DNA of 64,000 nt from Pseudomonas extremorientalis (GCF_001870465.1 NZ_MDGK01000009.1:62001-126000); one strand, 5' to 3'. Shown: positions 44,719 through 54,891, counted from the stretch's first letter. The notes: generated from the letters alone by a model not told the origin. Made by a program: numbers and translations.

Positions 44719-46782
44719 ATGACTGCGGCTGAAAACAACCATGTGAACTGGCTGGTGGACCAATCGATGCTGCACGCGGCCCGCCAGCGCGCCAAGCTCT
44801 ATTCGGGCCAGGGCCGGTTGTGGCAGCAGCCTTACGCGCAGACCCGGCCTCGGGACGCTTCGGCGTTGTCGTCGGTATGGTTTACGGCGTACCCGGCGTC
44901 AATTGTGACCCGGGAAGGCGGCACGGTGCTGGAGGCGCTGGGGGATGAGGCGCTGTGGCATGCGCTGTCGAAGATTGGCATCCAGGGCATCCATAACGGC
45001 CCGTTGAAGAAGTCCGGTGGCCTGAATGGCATGCAGCACACGCCGACCATCGACGGCAACTTCGACCGCATCAGTTTCGAGATCGACCCGCAGCTGGGCA
45101 CCGAGGCGCAGTTGCAGGCGTTGACGCGCATGGCCGCAGCGCACAATGCGGTGATCATCGACGATGTGATCCCGTCCCACACTGGCAAGGGCGCGGACTT
45201 CCGCCTGGCCGAGATGGCGTACGAGGACTACCCCGGCCTGTACCACATGGTGGAAATCCGCGAAGAAGACTGGTCGTTGCTGCCCGACATTGCCGAAGGG
45301 CGCGATGCACAGAACCTCAGCCCGGTTCAGGTCGATGCCTTGCGCGACAAACACTACATCGTCGGCCAGTTGCAGCGGGTGATCTTCTTCGAGCCCGGCG
45401 TCAAAGAAACCGACTGGAGCGCCACGGACGTGGTGCTGGGCGTGGATGGCAAGCCGCGTCGCTGGGTGTACCTGCATTACTTCAAGGAAGGCCAGCCATC
45501 GCTGAACTGGCTGGACCCGACCTTTGCCGCACAACAGATGATCATCGGCGACGCTTTGCATGCCATCGATGTGATGGGCGCGAAGATCCTGCGCCTGGAT
45601 GCCAACGGTTTCCTCGGCGTGGAGCGCAAGCTGGACGGTACGGCCTGGTCCGAAAGCCATCCGCTGTCGATCACCGGCAACCAGTTGCTGGGCGGGGCGA
45701 TTCGCAAGGCGGGCGGTTTCAGTTTCCAGGAGCTGAACCTCACCGTGGATGACATCGCGTCCATGTCCCATGGCGGTGCCGACCTGTCCTATGACTTCAT
45801 CACCCGTCCCGCTTACCAGCACGCGTTGCTGATGGGCGATGCCGAGTTTCTGCGCCTGATGCTGCGCGAAATGCATCGCCAGGGCATCGACCCCGGCTCA
45901 CTGATCCACGCGTTGCAGAACCACGATGAACTGACCCTGGAACTGGTGCACTTCTGGACGCTGCATGCCCATGACACTTTCCTGTACCAGGGCCAGACCT
46001 TTCCCGGGAATATCCTGCGCGAGCATATCCGTGAGCAGATGTATGAGCGATTGACGGGCGAACAGGCACCGTACAACCTCAAATTCGTCACCAACGGTGT
46101 GTCCTGCACCACCGCCAGCATCATCACGGCGGCATTGGGGATCCGAGACCTGGACGCCATCACCCAAGCGGATATCCAGCAGATCCGCCAGATCCATTTG
46201 CTGCTGGTGATGTACAACGCCATGCAGCCGGGGGTGTTTGCCTTGTCGGGTTGGGACCTGGTGGGTGCGCTGCCGCTGGCGGCCGAAGAGGTTGAACACT
46301 TGATGCAGGACGGCGATACGCGCTGGATTCATCGCGGGGCTTATGACCTGGTGGATTTGAACCCGGACGCCGAATTGTCCGCAGGCCAGATCCCGCGCTC
46401 GAAAAGCCTGTATGGCAGCCTCAATAGCCAATTGCAGGACCCCGAGTCGTTTGCCTCGCAGCTGCAAAAAATCCTCGCGGTGCGCCGTGCCTACGACATT
46501 GCCGCCAGCCGCCAGATCCAGGTGCCGGAAGTGGAAAACCCGGGGCTGCTGGTGATGGTCCACGAATTGCCCGCCGGCAAAGGCATCCAAATCACCGCGT
46601 TGAACTTCGGTGCCACGCCCATCACCGAAATCCTGCATTTGCCGGATATTGGCGCGGGCATGGTGGTGGACATCATCAATGAACGGGTCGAAGGTGACTT
46701 GACGGCGCAGGGCGAGTTTACGATTACGCTGGATGCCTATGAGGGCCTGGCGCTGCGGGTGGTGAGCAACTCGCCCCTGTGA
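44719..46782 (+). CDS. GH13 enzyme of the trehalose synthase (maltose glucosyltransferase) type
   Basis: A 687-residue GH13-like protein. Catalytic motifs are in place: the nucleophile strand [20 protein letters not shown] for the acid/base, and ALQNHDELT for the transition-state Asp. The first motif [11 protein letters not shown] is unusual, with NH replaced by SH. The fold matches relatives of TreS, which interconvert maltose and trehalose, but the N-terminal part diverges from standard TreS. The C-terminal beta domain follows ([20 protein letters not shown]). It stands alone before the convergent ppk2 gene. Confidence 0.8.
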   Translation: MTAAENNHVNWLVDQSMLHAARQRAKLYSGQGRLWQQPYAQTRPRDASALSSVWFTAYPASIVTREGGTVLEALGDEALWHALSKIGIQGIHNGPLKKSGGLNGMQHTPTIDGNFDRISFEIDPQLGTEAQLQALTRMAAAHNAVIIDDVIPSHTGKGADFRLAEMAYEDYPGLYHMVEIREEDWSLLPDIAEGRDAQNLSPVQVDALRDKHYIVGQLQRVIFFEPGVKETDWSATDVVLGVDGKPRRWVYLHYFKEGQPSLNWLDPTFAAQQMIIGDALHAIDVMGAKILRLDANGFLGVERKLDGTAWSESHPLSITGNQLLGGAIRKAGGFSFQELNLTVDDIASMSHGGADLSYDFITRPAYQHALLMGDAEFLRLMLREMHRQGIDPGSLIHALQNHDELTLELVHFWTLHAHDTFLYQGQTFPGNILREHIREQMYERLTGEQAPYNLKFVTNGVSCTTASIITAALGIRDLDAITQADIQQIRQIHLLLVMYNAMQPGVFALSGWDLVGALPLAAEEVEHLMQDGDTRWIHRGAYDLVDLNPDAELSAGQIPRSKSLYGSLNSQLQDPESFASQLQKILAVRRAYDIAASRQIQVPEVENPGLLVMVHELPAGKGIQITALNFGATPITEILHLPDIGAGMVVDIINERVEGDLTAQGEFTITLDAYEGLALRVVSNSPL

Positions 46783-46800
46783 TTGCAGGCGCGAGCTGAT

Positions 46801-47718
46801 TCAGTAGAGCTGCGGCACGATCAGTTCAGGCGGCGTGGGGCTGCGGGAATAATCTTCCTGCCGCACACGCTGTGGCAATTCGATCACCGGCAATTGCACT
46901 TCTTCATACGGCATCTGCCCGAGCAAATGGTGGATGCAGTTGAGGCGGGCCTTCTTCTTGTCATCGGCTTGCACTACCCACCATGGCGCTTCGGCGATGT
47001 GGGTGCGTTCAAGCATGATTTCCTTGGCCTTGGTGTAGGCTTCCCAGCGCCGACGGGATTCCAGGTCCATGGGGCTGAGTTTCCACTGCTTGAGCGGGTC
47101 GTGAATGCGGCTGAGAAAACGCAGGTGCTGTTCCTGGTCGGAGATGGAAAACCAGTACTTGATCAACTGGATGCCGGAGCGGGCCAGCATGCGTTCGAAC
47201 TCCGGCACGCTGCGGAAAAACTCTTCGTACTGCTCGGCGTTGCAGAACCCCATGACCTGCTCGACGCCGGCGCGGTTGTACCAACTGCGGTCGAACAGCA
47301 CGATTTCACCGGCGGCTGGCAGGTGTGAGACGTAGCGCTGGAAGTACCACTGGGTCTGTTCGCGGTCGTTCGGCGCGGGCAGGGCGGCCACCCGGCAGAC
47401 CCTGGGGTTCAGGCGCTGCGTAATGCGCTTGATCACACCGCCTTTGCCGGCGGCATCCCGCCCTTCGAACAGGATCACCACCTTGTGGCCGGTCTTGACC
47501 ACCCAGCTCTGCAACTTCACCAGTTCGCCTTGCAGGCGGAACAGCTCGCTGAAGTAGATGCGGCGCGCGGCTTTTTCGCGGCTTTCCCCGACGTGTTCGT
47601 CAAACAGCGCGTTGAGATCGTGCCCGTCTTCGGACAATTCCAGTTCCAGCTCTTCGTCACTGTGATCCAGCAGTTCACGGTGGATGCGTTGCATCAGGGC
47701 GTCTTCGCTCGAGGACAT
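46801..47718 (-). CDS. ppk2: Polyphosphate kinase 2 family protein
   Basis: A 305-residue PPK2. Walker A is FEGRDAAGKGG, the lid module RVCRVAALPAPNDREQTQWYFQRY follows, and the Walker B region is GEIVLFDRSWYNRAGVEQVMGF. PPK2 enzymes use polyphosphate to phosphorylate nucleotides or the reverse. The acidic N-terminal extension (DEELELELSEDGHD) is common in Pseudomonas members. ATG 47718 is preferred; no strong ribosome site is visible. It lies beside the phosphate-uptake operon, a fitting context. Confidence 0.92.
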   Translation of the reverse strand: MSSSEDALMQRIHRELLDHSDEELELELSEDGHDLNALFDEHVGESREKAARRIYFSELFRLQGELVKLQSWVVKTGHKVVILFEGRDAAGKGGVIKRITQRLNPRVCRVAALPAPNDREQTQWYFQRYVSHLPAAGEIVLFDRSWYNRAGVEQVMGFCNAEQYEEFFRSVPEFERMLARSGIQLIKYWFSISDQEQHLRFLSRIHDPLKQWKLSPMDLESRRRWEAYTKAKEIMLERTHIAEAPWWVVQADDKKKARLNCIHHLLGQMPYEEVQLPVIELPQRVRQEDYSRSPTPPELIVPQLY

Positions 47719-47837
47719 GGACGGAACTCGCGTGGTGGGAGATGGCAAAGTCTTAGTCTCAATTTGTTACGAACCAATGACGTTAAACTGCCGGATTGCG
47801 GCGGGAGAGGGGGACAACCAGGCGTTTTGCCATTCCA

Positions 47838-47855
47838 CATTCATAAAACCGTAAC
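47838..47855 (+). promoter_or_regulatory. Pho box upstream of pstS
   Basis: CATTCATAAAACCGTAAC matches the PhoB consensus CTGTCATAWAWCTGTMAY at 15 of 18 positions. It lies 50 bp before the pstS start, so phosphate starvation should induce the operon through PhoBR. Confidence 0.75.
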
Positions 47856-47904
47856 AAGATTGTTGCAGAGTTCCCCAGCCCGTAATTCACAAGGATTTTC
47901 CTGA

Positions 47905-48933
47905 ATGAAACGTCTGATGAAGTCTGCTGCACTCGCCGTTGCGGTTTCTCTCAGTGCCACCTCGGTGTTTGCTGCCGAGAGCATCCGTCTGACCGGTTCC
48001 GGTGCGAGTTTCCCAGCGCCGATCTACCTCACCTGGTTCAAGGATTTCAGCAAGAAGAGCGAGGGCGTCACCGTTGACTACCAGTCCAAGGGTAGCGGTG
48101 CGGGTGTACAGGACTTCCTGAATAAAACCGTCGACTTCGCCGCCAGCGACTCGGCCATGAAAGACGAAGACATCGCCAAGGTGGCCGAAGGCGTGCAACT
48201 GCTGCCGATGACGGCGGGTGAAATCGTGCTGGCGTTCAACTTGCCGGGCAATCCTAAAGAGCTCAAGTTGCCGCGCGACGTTTACTCCAACATCTTCTTG
48301 GGCAAGATCACCAAGTGGAACGATCCGAAGATCGCTGCCGCCAACCCAGGCCTGAAACTGCCGGATCTGCCGATCACTGTGGTCGTGCGTGCGGACTCCA
48401 GCGGCACCACTGCGGTATTCACCAAGCACTTGGCAGCGATCAACCCTGAGTTCCAGAAAGACCTGGGCGAAGGCAACACCGTCAACTGGCCCGCCAGCGA
48501 CAAGTTCATCAAATCGCCGAAGAACGACGGCGTGACCGCCACCGTACGCCAGACCCCAGGCGCGATCGGCTACATCGAATACGGCTTCGCCAAACTGGCC
48601 AAGGTTGACTTCGCCCAGTTGCAGAACAAGGCTGGCAAGTACGTGGTACCAAACGCCGAAAGCGGCGCCGAAGCCCTGGCTGCGGTGAAAATGCCGGAAA
48701 GCCTGGTGGCCTGGCTGCCGGATCCGGATGGCGCCAAGTCCTACCCGATCACTTCCTACACCTGGATGATCTTCCGCAAGGACAACGGCAACCCAGCCAA
48801 AGCCAAAGCCATGCGTGAAATGGTCGAGTACAGCCTGACCGAAGGCCAGAAAATCGCCGACTCGATGGGCTACATCCCGCTGCCTAAATCGGTAGTCGAC
48901 CAGGTTCGCAAAGCTTCCGCCAACATCCAGTAA
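47905..48933 (+). CDS. pstS: Phosphate-binding protein PstS
   Basis: A 342-residue periplasmic protein with signal peptide MKRLMKSAALAVAVSLSATS ending VFA|AES. Phosphate-binding landmarks are LTGSGASFPAPIYLTWF, KGSGAGVQDFLNKTVDFAASDSAM and VVVRADSSGTTAVFTKHL. It captures inorganic phosphate for the PstCAB importer encoded next. The start has AAGGA upstream and a Pho box 50 bp before it. The hairpin after its stop may raise its level over PstC. Confidence 0.95.
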   Translation: MKRLMKSAALAVAVSLSATSVFAAESIRLTGSGASFPAPIYLTWFKDFSKKSEGVTVDYQSKGSGAGVQDFLNKTVDFAASDSAMKDEDIAKVAEGVQLLPMTAGEIVLAFNLPGNPKELKLPRDVYSNIFLGKITKWNDPKIAAANPGLKLPDLPITVVVRADSSGTTAVFTKHLAAINPEFQKDLGEGNTVNWPASDKFIKSPKNDGVTATVRQTPGAIGYIEYGFAKLAKVDFAQLQNKAGKYVVPNAESGAEALAAVKMPESLVAWLPDPDGAKSYPITSYTWMIFRKDNGNPAKAKAMREMVEYSLTEGQKIADSMGYIPLPKSVVDQVRKASANIQ

Positions 48934-48947
48934 GGCTCGCCACGCCA

Positions 48948-48979
48948 CTCCCGGCATGGGCCGTCAGCCATGTCGGGAG
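48948..48979 (+). promoter_or_regulatory. Intercistronic hairpin between pstS and pstC
   Basis: CTCCCGGCATGG at 48948-48959 pairs with CCATGTCGGGAG at 48968-48979, with one mismatch, around an 8-base loop. It lies 15 bp after the pstS stop without a following T run. This form suits partial termination or RNA protection rather than full termination. Confidence 0.6.
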
Positions 48980-49007
48980 CGATCCCCCCTTGTTCCGGAA
49001 TCAACCA

Positions 49008-49973
49008 ATGAACAAATCCTTTGTGGTACCGGTCAACCCGGATTCTGCGTGCCAGCCACCCTCTACGAAGGATTTCCTGGTTGACCGTACCTTCCGTGCG
49101 CTTGCACGCATAGGCGTGGTGTTGGTGCTGGCGCTGGTGTTCGCGCTGGTCTTCGAAGTAGGGCGCAAGGCACTTCCCGGCATGGAAAAGCACGGTTTCG
49201 ACGTGCTGTTCGGCAGTGTCTGGGACGTTAACCAAGGCAAGTACGGCATTCTGCCAGCTATTTGGGGCACGCTTTACAGCGCCCTTATCGCGTTGCTGAT
49301 CGCGGGTTTTTTCGGCGTCAGCATGGCGATTTTTCTCACCCAGGATTTCCTGCCGGCAAAACTGGCGGCGGTGTTTCGCACCATCGTCGAATTGCTCGCC
49401 GCCATCCCCAGCGTGGTCTACGGCCTGTGGGGCATTTATGTGGTTATCCCGGCCATCCGCCCGCTCACTGCGTGGCTGAACAGCGAACTCGGCTGGATTC
49501 CTTTTTTCGGCACGTCCCTCAGCGGGCCTGGCCTGTTACCGGCTGCATTGGTGCTGGCGATCATGATCCTGCCGACCATCGCCGCCGTTTCCCAGGACGC
49601 CCTCACCGCAGTGCCTATGAAAACCAAGCAAGCGGCCTACGGCATGGGCACTACCCACTGGGAAGCGATTCTCAAGGTAATGGTGCCGTCCGCTGCGACC
49701 GGTATTTTCGGTTCCCTGGTGCTCGGCCTGGGCCGTGCCCTGGGTGAAACCATGGCCCTGGCCATGCTGGTCGGTAACGCCAACAACATTTCGCTGTCGT
49801 TGTTTGCGCCGGCCAACACCCTGGCGGCCCTGTTGGCGCTGAACTTCCCCGAAGCCGGCCCCAATGAGATCGAAGTGTTGATGTACGCCGCACTGGTGCT
49901 GATGTTCATCACGCTGCTGGTGAACATCATCGGTTCGATGATCATGGTCTACGCCCAGCGGGGGACTAAATAA
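49008..49973 (+). CDS. pstC: Phosphate ABC transporter permease PstC (short form)
   Basis: A 321-residue permease with six membrane helices and the ATPase-docking loop MKTKQAAYGMGTTHWEAILKVMV. The RTIVELLAAIPSVVYGLWG segment is characteristic of PstC. This is the short form; the main Pseudomonas PstC of the phoU-linked operon has a long extra N-terminal part, so this is probably a second, paralogous Pst system. The stop overlaps the pstA start by one base (TAATG). Confidence 0.93.
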   Translation: MNKSFVVPVNPDSACQPPSTKDFLVDRTFRALARIGVVLVLALVFALVFEVGRKALPGMEKHGFDVLFGSVWDVNQGKYGILPAIWGTLYSALIALLIAGFFGVSMAIFLTQDFLPAKLAAVFRTIVELLAAIPSVVYGLWGIYVVIPAIRPLTAWLNSELGWIPFFGTSLSGPGLLPAALVLAIMILPTIAAVSQDALTAVPMKTKQAAYGMGTTHWEAILKVMVPSAATGIFGSLVLGLGRALGETMALAMLVGNANNISLSLFAPANTLAALLALNFPEAGPNEIEVLMYAALVLMFITLLVNIIGSMIMVYAQRGTK

Positions 49974-50866
49974 TGACTGACCTTTCTACGCCTATGACGG
50001 CGATGCCGAGCCTGCAGCGCCGGTTCGAAGGCCGTGCCCTGCGCAGTCTGGTGCTGACCACCCTGGTGTGGTTCGGCGCGCTGCTGGCCAGCGTGCCGCT
50101 GATTTCCGTGCTCTACATGCTGATCACCCGTGGCGGTGCGCGCCTGAGCCTGGAAGTGTTCACCGAATTGCCACCTACCGGTTTCGAGACCGGCGGCGGT
50201 TTTGGTAATGCCATGGCCGGCACCTTCGTGATGGTCGGTATTGCCGCCGCCATCGCGGTGCCGGTCGGCATTCTGGCGGCGATTTTCCTCGCGGAATTGG
50301 GGCCGGACAGCAAGCTGGCGAACGCCTCGCGCTTTGCCGCCAAGATGCTCACCGGCTTGCCATCGATCCTGGCGGGTGTGTTCGCCTACGCCCTGGTGGT
50401 GATGACCACCGGTACTTACTCGGCCCCGGCCGGTGGCGTGGCGCTGGCCGTGCTGATGCTGCCGATCGTGGTACTTACGGCTGAAGAGTCGATGAAGATG
50501 GTGCCCAAGATCATGAAGGACGCCGCCTACGGCATGGGCTGCACCCGCTCGCAGGTGATCTGGAAAATCGTCTTGCCCACCGGCATGCCCGCGATCCTCA
50601 CGGGCGTCATGCTCGCCGTGGCCCGCGCCGCCGGCGAAACCGCACCGCTGTTGTTCACCGCGCTGTTCAGCAACTACTGGATCTACCACGACGGCAGCCT
50701 GGCAGTGATGAATCCGACGGCGTCCCTGGCCGTGCTGATTTACAACTTCTCCGGCATGCCGTTCGACAACCAGCTCGAACTTGCCTGGGCGGCTTCGTTG
50801 GTGCTGGTGATGATCGTGCTGGTCGTGAATATCGTGAGCCGTATTTTCGGCAAGCCCAAGTACTAA
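49973..50866 (+). CDS. pstA: Phosphate ABC transporter permease PstA
   Basis: A 297-residue permease with six helices. The segment AKMLTGLPSILAGVFAYALVV and the docking loop MKDAAYGMGCTRSQVIWKIVLP are typical of PstA. It pairs with PstC in the membrane. Start coupled to the pstC stop; 25 bp before pstB. Confidence 0.93.
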   Translation: MTDLSTPMTAMPSLQRRFEGRALRSLVLTTLVWFGALLASVPLISVLYMLITRGGARLSLEVFTELPPTGFETGGGFGNAMAGTFVMVGIAAAIAVPVGILAAIFLAELGPDSKLANASRFAAKMLTGLPSILAGVFAYALVVMTTGTYSAPAGGVALAVLMLPIVVLTAEESMKMVPKIMKDAAYGMGCTRSQVIWKIVLPTGMPAILTGVMLAVARAAGETAPLLFTALFSNYWIYHDGSLAVMNPTASLAVLIYNFSGMPFDNQLELAWAASLVLVMIVLVVNIVSRIFGKPKY

Positions 50867-50891
50867 GAACGGGAGCATCTGAATTTTGAAC

Positions 50892-51704
<813 letters not shown>

Positions 51705-51733
51705 CCCGCCATTCATCGTTTTCAGGATTGCCA

Positions 51734-52432
51734 ATGACTGCAACACGTCGTCTTGATTTGCTCGCCATCGAACGCGCCCTACGTAAAGTCCAGAGCCGTT
51801 TTGCCCAGCTCAGCCGGGACTTTACCGAGCCACGCGACCCCCTGACGGACGAAGTGTTGCAGAATGTGCTTGAAGGCTACGCCTTGATTGACGACTATGT
51901 TGCGCGCGGTGTGGATCTGTTCGACCTTCAGCAGTTGAACCTGATGCTGGAGATCAACGCCACCGTGCTGTGCGGCACAGACCCGGGACGCCGGCGTGAA
52001 TACGCCCAGCACCTGGCGGCCACCGAAGTGCACTTTTTCAATAATGTCGAAGGTGGCATCAAGGACTTGTACAACTGGTACTGCAAGCACCACAGCGAGT
52101 CGGTGTGGAAGCGGGCCGCCGGGGTGTATGTGCGAGTGCTCAGCAAGCCGCAGTTGTTCATTGAAGGCAACCACCGCAGTGGCTCGCTGATCGTCAGCTA
52201 CCTGTTGATGCGCGAGGGGTTGGCGCCGTTTGTGCTGACGCTGGACAACGCCGAGGGCTATTTCAACCCGTCCTCGGTCATACGTAACTCCGCCAAGCAT
52301 GGCGTCATGGCTTTGTACGAATTGCCCAAGATCAAGAAAAAATATGCCGCGTTCCTGGAAGATAAGGCCCCTGATCCAATGGAGTTTTTCCTGAGCGACA
52401 CACCTGTGCCTGTGTATCAGGGAAATCAATGA
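51734..52432 (+). CDS. Degenerate Fic-like protein in the pst operon
   Basis: A 232-residue helical protein. Residues 141-150 read LFIEGNHRSG, which resembles the Fic loop HPFxEGNGRxxR, but the catalytic His is replaced by Gln140, the second Gly by His and the last Arg by Ser. Flanking helices (IVSYLLMREGLAPFVLTLDN) fit the helices around a Fic loop. AMPylation by the usual mechanism is therefore unlikely. It follows pstB by 29 bp with AGGA before ATG 51734, and overlaps the next gene by 4 bp, so it should be co-expressed under phosphate limitation. Function unknown. Confidence 0.65.
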   Translation: MTATRRLDLLAIERALRKVQSRFAQLSRDFTEPRDPLTDEVLQNVLEGYALIDDYVARGVDLFDLQQLNLMLEINATVLCGTDPGRRREYAQHLAATEVHFFNNVEGGIKDLYNWYCKHHSESVWKRAAGVYVRVLSKPQLFIEGNHRSGSLIVSYLLMREGLAPFVLTLDNAEGYFNPSSVIRNSAKHGVMALYELPKIKKKYAAFLEDKAPDPMEFFLSDTPVPVYQGNQ

Positions 52433-53022
52433 TGGGAAGGTACCCCGTGCTCGACACAATCAAGCAGGTGTTCAAGCGTCAACGCGTCCGTATCTCATTC
52501 GATATCGATGACACGCTGGCCTGCCAGCTGCACCACAGCGCGACCGAACACAGCCGCTTGCCAGCGTGTGTGCACCGTTGGCTGGGTGAGCCGCTGCGCA
52601 GCGGCACCCGGTCCCTGACCCGCGAGCTGCGCCGCCAGGGCTGCAGTGTGTGGGTCTACACCTCGTCGGGGCGTACGCCGTCCTACATCCGTCGTTGGTT
52701 GCTGCTGTACGGCATTCATGTGGACGGCGTGGTCAACAGCGTGCGACACAACCAGGCGCTCAGCGAGCGTGGGCTGACGAGTACACCGTCGAAATTCCCA
52801 CCGGCCTTCGACATCGACCTGCACGTCGATGATTCCGAGGGTGTGCAGCTTGAAGGTGTCGACCATGGTTTTCGCGTGGTGGTCGTCGACCCGGAAGACG
52901 AGCAGTGGGCGCAACGCGTGTTGGATGCGGTCGCGCAGGTCCGGGCGCAGCTTGCACGCCAGCAACCGCAGCGCCACAAGGTGCCGGTGCAGGCTTATCC
53001 GGGGTTGACGCTGAACGGTTGA
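52429..53022 (+). CDS. HAD-like hydrolase
   Basis: A 197-residue protein with the HAD nucleophile motif ISFDIDDTLAC (DxD) at about residue 25, the second motif Thr/Ser in VWVYTSSGRTPSYIRRWL, and a C-terminal acidic motif IDLHVDDSEG. The cap domain is minimal. Such proteins are phosphatases or phosphate-transfer enzymes; the substrate is unknown. It is coupled (ATGATG overlap) to the Fic-like gene and is the last gene of the phosphate operon, followed by a strong terminator. Confidence 0.78.
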   Translation: MMGRYPVLDTIKQVFKRQRVRISFDIDDTLACQLHHSATEHSRLPACVHRWLGEPLRSGTRSLTRELRRQGCSVWVYTSSGRTPSYIRRWLLLYGIHVDGVVNSVRHNQALSERGLTSTPSKFPPAFDIDLHVDDSEGVQLEGVDHGFRVVVVDPEDEQWAQRVLDAVAQVRAQLARQQPQRHKVPVQAYPGLTLNG

Positions 53023-53043
53023 GCGCAATAACGGGCATCAAGC

Positions 53044-53079
53044 AAAAGGGGCAACTGATTGATCAGTCGCCCCTTTTTT
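53044..53079. terminator. Bidirectional terminator
   Basis: AAAAGGGGC with inner ACTGAT pairs with ATCAGT and GCCCCTTTT, and T runs follow on both strands. It lies between the HAD-like gene and the convergent isochorismatase gene and can serve both. Confidence 0.92.
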
Positions 53080-53685
53080 CTACTTGGCGCTCAATGCGTC
53101 CAGGAACTCGGTATGCCGTAACGCCTGGGAAAACATCGGCAGGGTGAAGTTCTCGGCAGCCTTTTGCTGTTCTTCGGTGAATGTCGCCGTGCAATCGGTC
53201 AAGGTCACGACGTTGTAGCCTTTTTCGTAGCCTGAGCGCACGGTGCCCTCGACACAGCAGTTGGTCAGGAACCCTGCCACTACCAGGTTGTGGATGCCGT
53301 TGTTGCGCAGCACCAAGTCCAGTCCCGTGGTTGCAAACCCATCCAGCCCGCGCTTGCCCTCCACGAGGATGTCGCTGGTTTCCCGGGGAATCGCATCGGT
53401 GATTTCGGCTCCCCAACTGCCTGTGCGAAACGCGCTGCCGTCGGCAACGCCTTTGAGAATCCCATAGTCACGCGTGGTCAGTTCGGGATAGCCATCGGTA
53501 AACTGGATTGGCAGGTGAATGATCCTTACGCCCGACTTGCGTGCCTGTTGCACCGTGGTTGCGGTGTTGGCCAGCATGTCGGACTGGTGCATGACGTCTT
53601 TGACGGCGTCATGAAACACGCCCCCTGGCGTGGTGAAGTCGTTCTGGAACTCGATCAGGACAAGGGCTGTGGCGTTTGGATTCAT
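53080..53685 (-). CDS. Isochorismatase-family cysteine hydrolase
   Basis: A 201-residue hydrolase with the catalytic triad in place: Asp16 in IEFQNDF, Lys111 in VEGKRGLDGF and Cys144 in FLTNCCVEGTVRSG. The cis-peptide bond motif precedes the cysteine. Substrates in this family include nicotinamide, isochorismate and ureidoacrylate; none can be chosen here. Start MNPNATALVL with a GAGACCCGACATG context. It stands alone, convergent with the phosphate operon. Confidence 0.9.
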   Translation of the reverse strand: MNPNATALVLIEFQNDFTTPGGVFHDAVKDVMHQSDMLANTATTVQQARKSGVRIIHLPIQFTDGYPELTTRDYGILKGVADGSAFRTGSWGAEITDAIPRETSDILVEGKRGLDGFATTGLDLVLRNNGIHNLVVAGFLTNCCVEGTVRSGYEKGYNVVTLTDCTATFTEEQQKAAENFTLPMFSQALRHTEFLDALSAK

Positions 53686-53882
53686 GTCGGGTCTCCGATA
53701 GGGTTGATGACACAGGGGCGGCGTGTCGCTTCAGCATAGACACCTCTGGCGCGTTATCCCGCAACCACCGGTTTGACCCTGGTTTTATATTTCGCCATTC
53801 GTCTAATGCCGGGCACTCCAGACGCCGTGCCGTCTCTGAACAATAAGCGCGGATAACCCGAGCGTACAAATGGAGAACCCGT

Positions 53883-54080
53883 ATGGACATCAATGAAAAC
53901 GCCCCAGGGAATATTTCACAACAGGACGTGACCCGCGGCACAGACAACGAGACCGGGCATGATCCAAGGCATGACGAGGATAATATCCCGCTCCCGCCAG
54001 ACGACGAGGCGCCGCTTGAAGAGGATATGTCTGACGTGGATGCTGCCGATTCAGTCGCGCGGGAACACCCCGACAATTGA
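53883..54080 (+). CDS. Small acidic protein, function unknown
   Basis: A 65-residue, highly acidic, Pro/Asp/Glu-rich protein (LPPDDEAPLEEDMSDVDAAD), probably disordered. GGAG precedes the ATG (TGGAGAACCCGTATG) and a terminator follows within 20 bp, so the transcription unit looks complete. No domain recognised. Confidence 0.68.
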   Translation: MDINENAPGNISQQDVTRGTDNETGHDPRHDEDNIPLPPDDEAPLEEDMSDVDAADSVAREHPDN

Positions 54081-54096
54081 TGAGCCCCCCGGCACA

Positions 54097-54126
54097 AAAA
54101 ATCCCTACCTTTGCGTAGGGATTTTT
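54097..54126 (+). terminator. Rho-independent terminator after the acidic protein gene
   Basis: AAAAATCCCTAC pairs with GTAGGGATTTTT around a 6-base loop; the T run follows at once. Confidence 0.9.
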
Positions 54127-54258
54127 GTTGGGCCGGTCCGCTGCTGATCAGTAGAGGGTGCGATGCAGGCTACACATGGTTCCCTTCTGTAGATTGGCAA
54201 GCCTTGATTTGCACAGGGAAAGTACCGTCAGGCCAGGGGCGCTCTGAGGATTGAGACG

Positions 54259-54284
54259 AAAAAACCCGACCTGGGGCGGGTTTT
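54259..54284 (-). terminator. Terminator of tRNA-Leu
   Basis: AAAACCCG and CGGGTTTT pair around an 8-base loop; the minus strand continues with TT. It lies 43 bp beyond the tRNA 3' end. Confidence 0.85.
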
Positions 54285-54327
54285 AAAAGGCTTCATGGAC
54301 GTTACTGGCTGCCCATGGAACAAGAGA

Positions 54328-54414
54328 TGGTGCCCGAACCCGGAATCGAACCGGGACGCCCTTACGAGCGGGGGATTTTAAGTCCCATGCGTCTACCAGT
54401 TTCGCCATTCGGGC
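54328..54414 (-). tRNA. tRNA-Leu (UAA)
   Basis: An 87-nt class II tRNA. The acceptor GCCCGAA pairs with TTCGGGC, the anticodon loop CTTAAAA gives UAA, the long variable arm is CGCTCGTAAGGGCG, the T loop is GTTCGATTC, and CCA is encoded. Confidence 0.97.
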
Positions 54415-54439
54415 GGTAGCGCGGTGTAGCAGGGTTGGG

Positions 54440-54468
54440 AATATATAGATCCAGGCGCTTGGATGCAA
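54440..54468 (-). promoter_or_regulatory. Sigma-70 promoter of tRNA-Leu
   Basis: On the minus strand, TTGCAT and TATATT are separated by exactly 17 bp, and the -10 ends 25 bp before the tRNA 5' end. Confidence 0.75.
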
Positions 54469-54685
54469 GGTCGCAGAGGGGCTTTATTGCATTCGTGGGT
54501 GGGCGAAAAAGCTTGCCAGATCAGTGATCTAGAAAGGTTTTCGGCAGCGGCCCGGAGGATGTCGTCGGCCCGCGCTGTTGACCCTGGCATCAAAAGCCGA
54601 CACGACATGCGGTCGTCCATTGAAGTATCCGGGGTGTAAGGTAAAGCCTGCAACGCTGGCAACATCTCAGGTAGACGAGGTGATT

Positions 54686-54871
54686 ATGAGCACTCCAATG
54701 CTGAACAAGCTGCACATCAATGGGTACGACGTGGTACGGGTAAACTATGGACCCTGGCGGGTGTGCACGCCCAAGGACCGGTTGGCGTCGTTCAATTCCC
54801 GTGAGCAGGCACTGGCGTATGCTGCCACGCTGCCCGGGTATCGTGCCCGTAGCAGGCCGATGGCCAGGTAG
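54686..54871 (+). CDS. Small conserved-type protein, function unknown
   Basis: A 61-residue basic protein (MSTPMLNKLHINGYDVVRVN, then YGPWRVC...LASFNSREQALAYAATLPGYRARSR). The pattern of one beta strand pair and a helix with SREQALAYA resembles DUF2188-like small proteins. GAGG lies 7 bp before the ATG. It converges with the DinB-family gene. Confidence 0.65.
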   Translation: MSTPMLNKLHINGYDVVRVNYGPWRVCTPKDRLASFNSREQALAYAATLPGYRARSRPMAR

Positions 54872-54891
54872 ATCGATGCTTGCTGCCGAAC

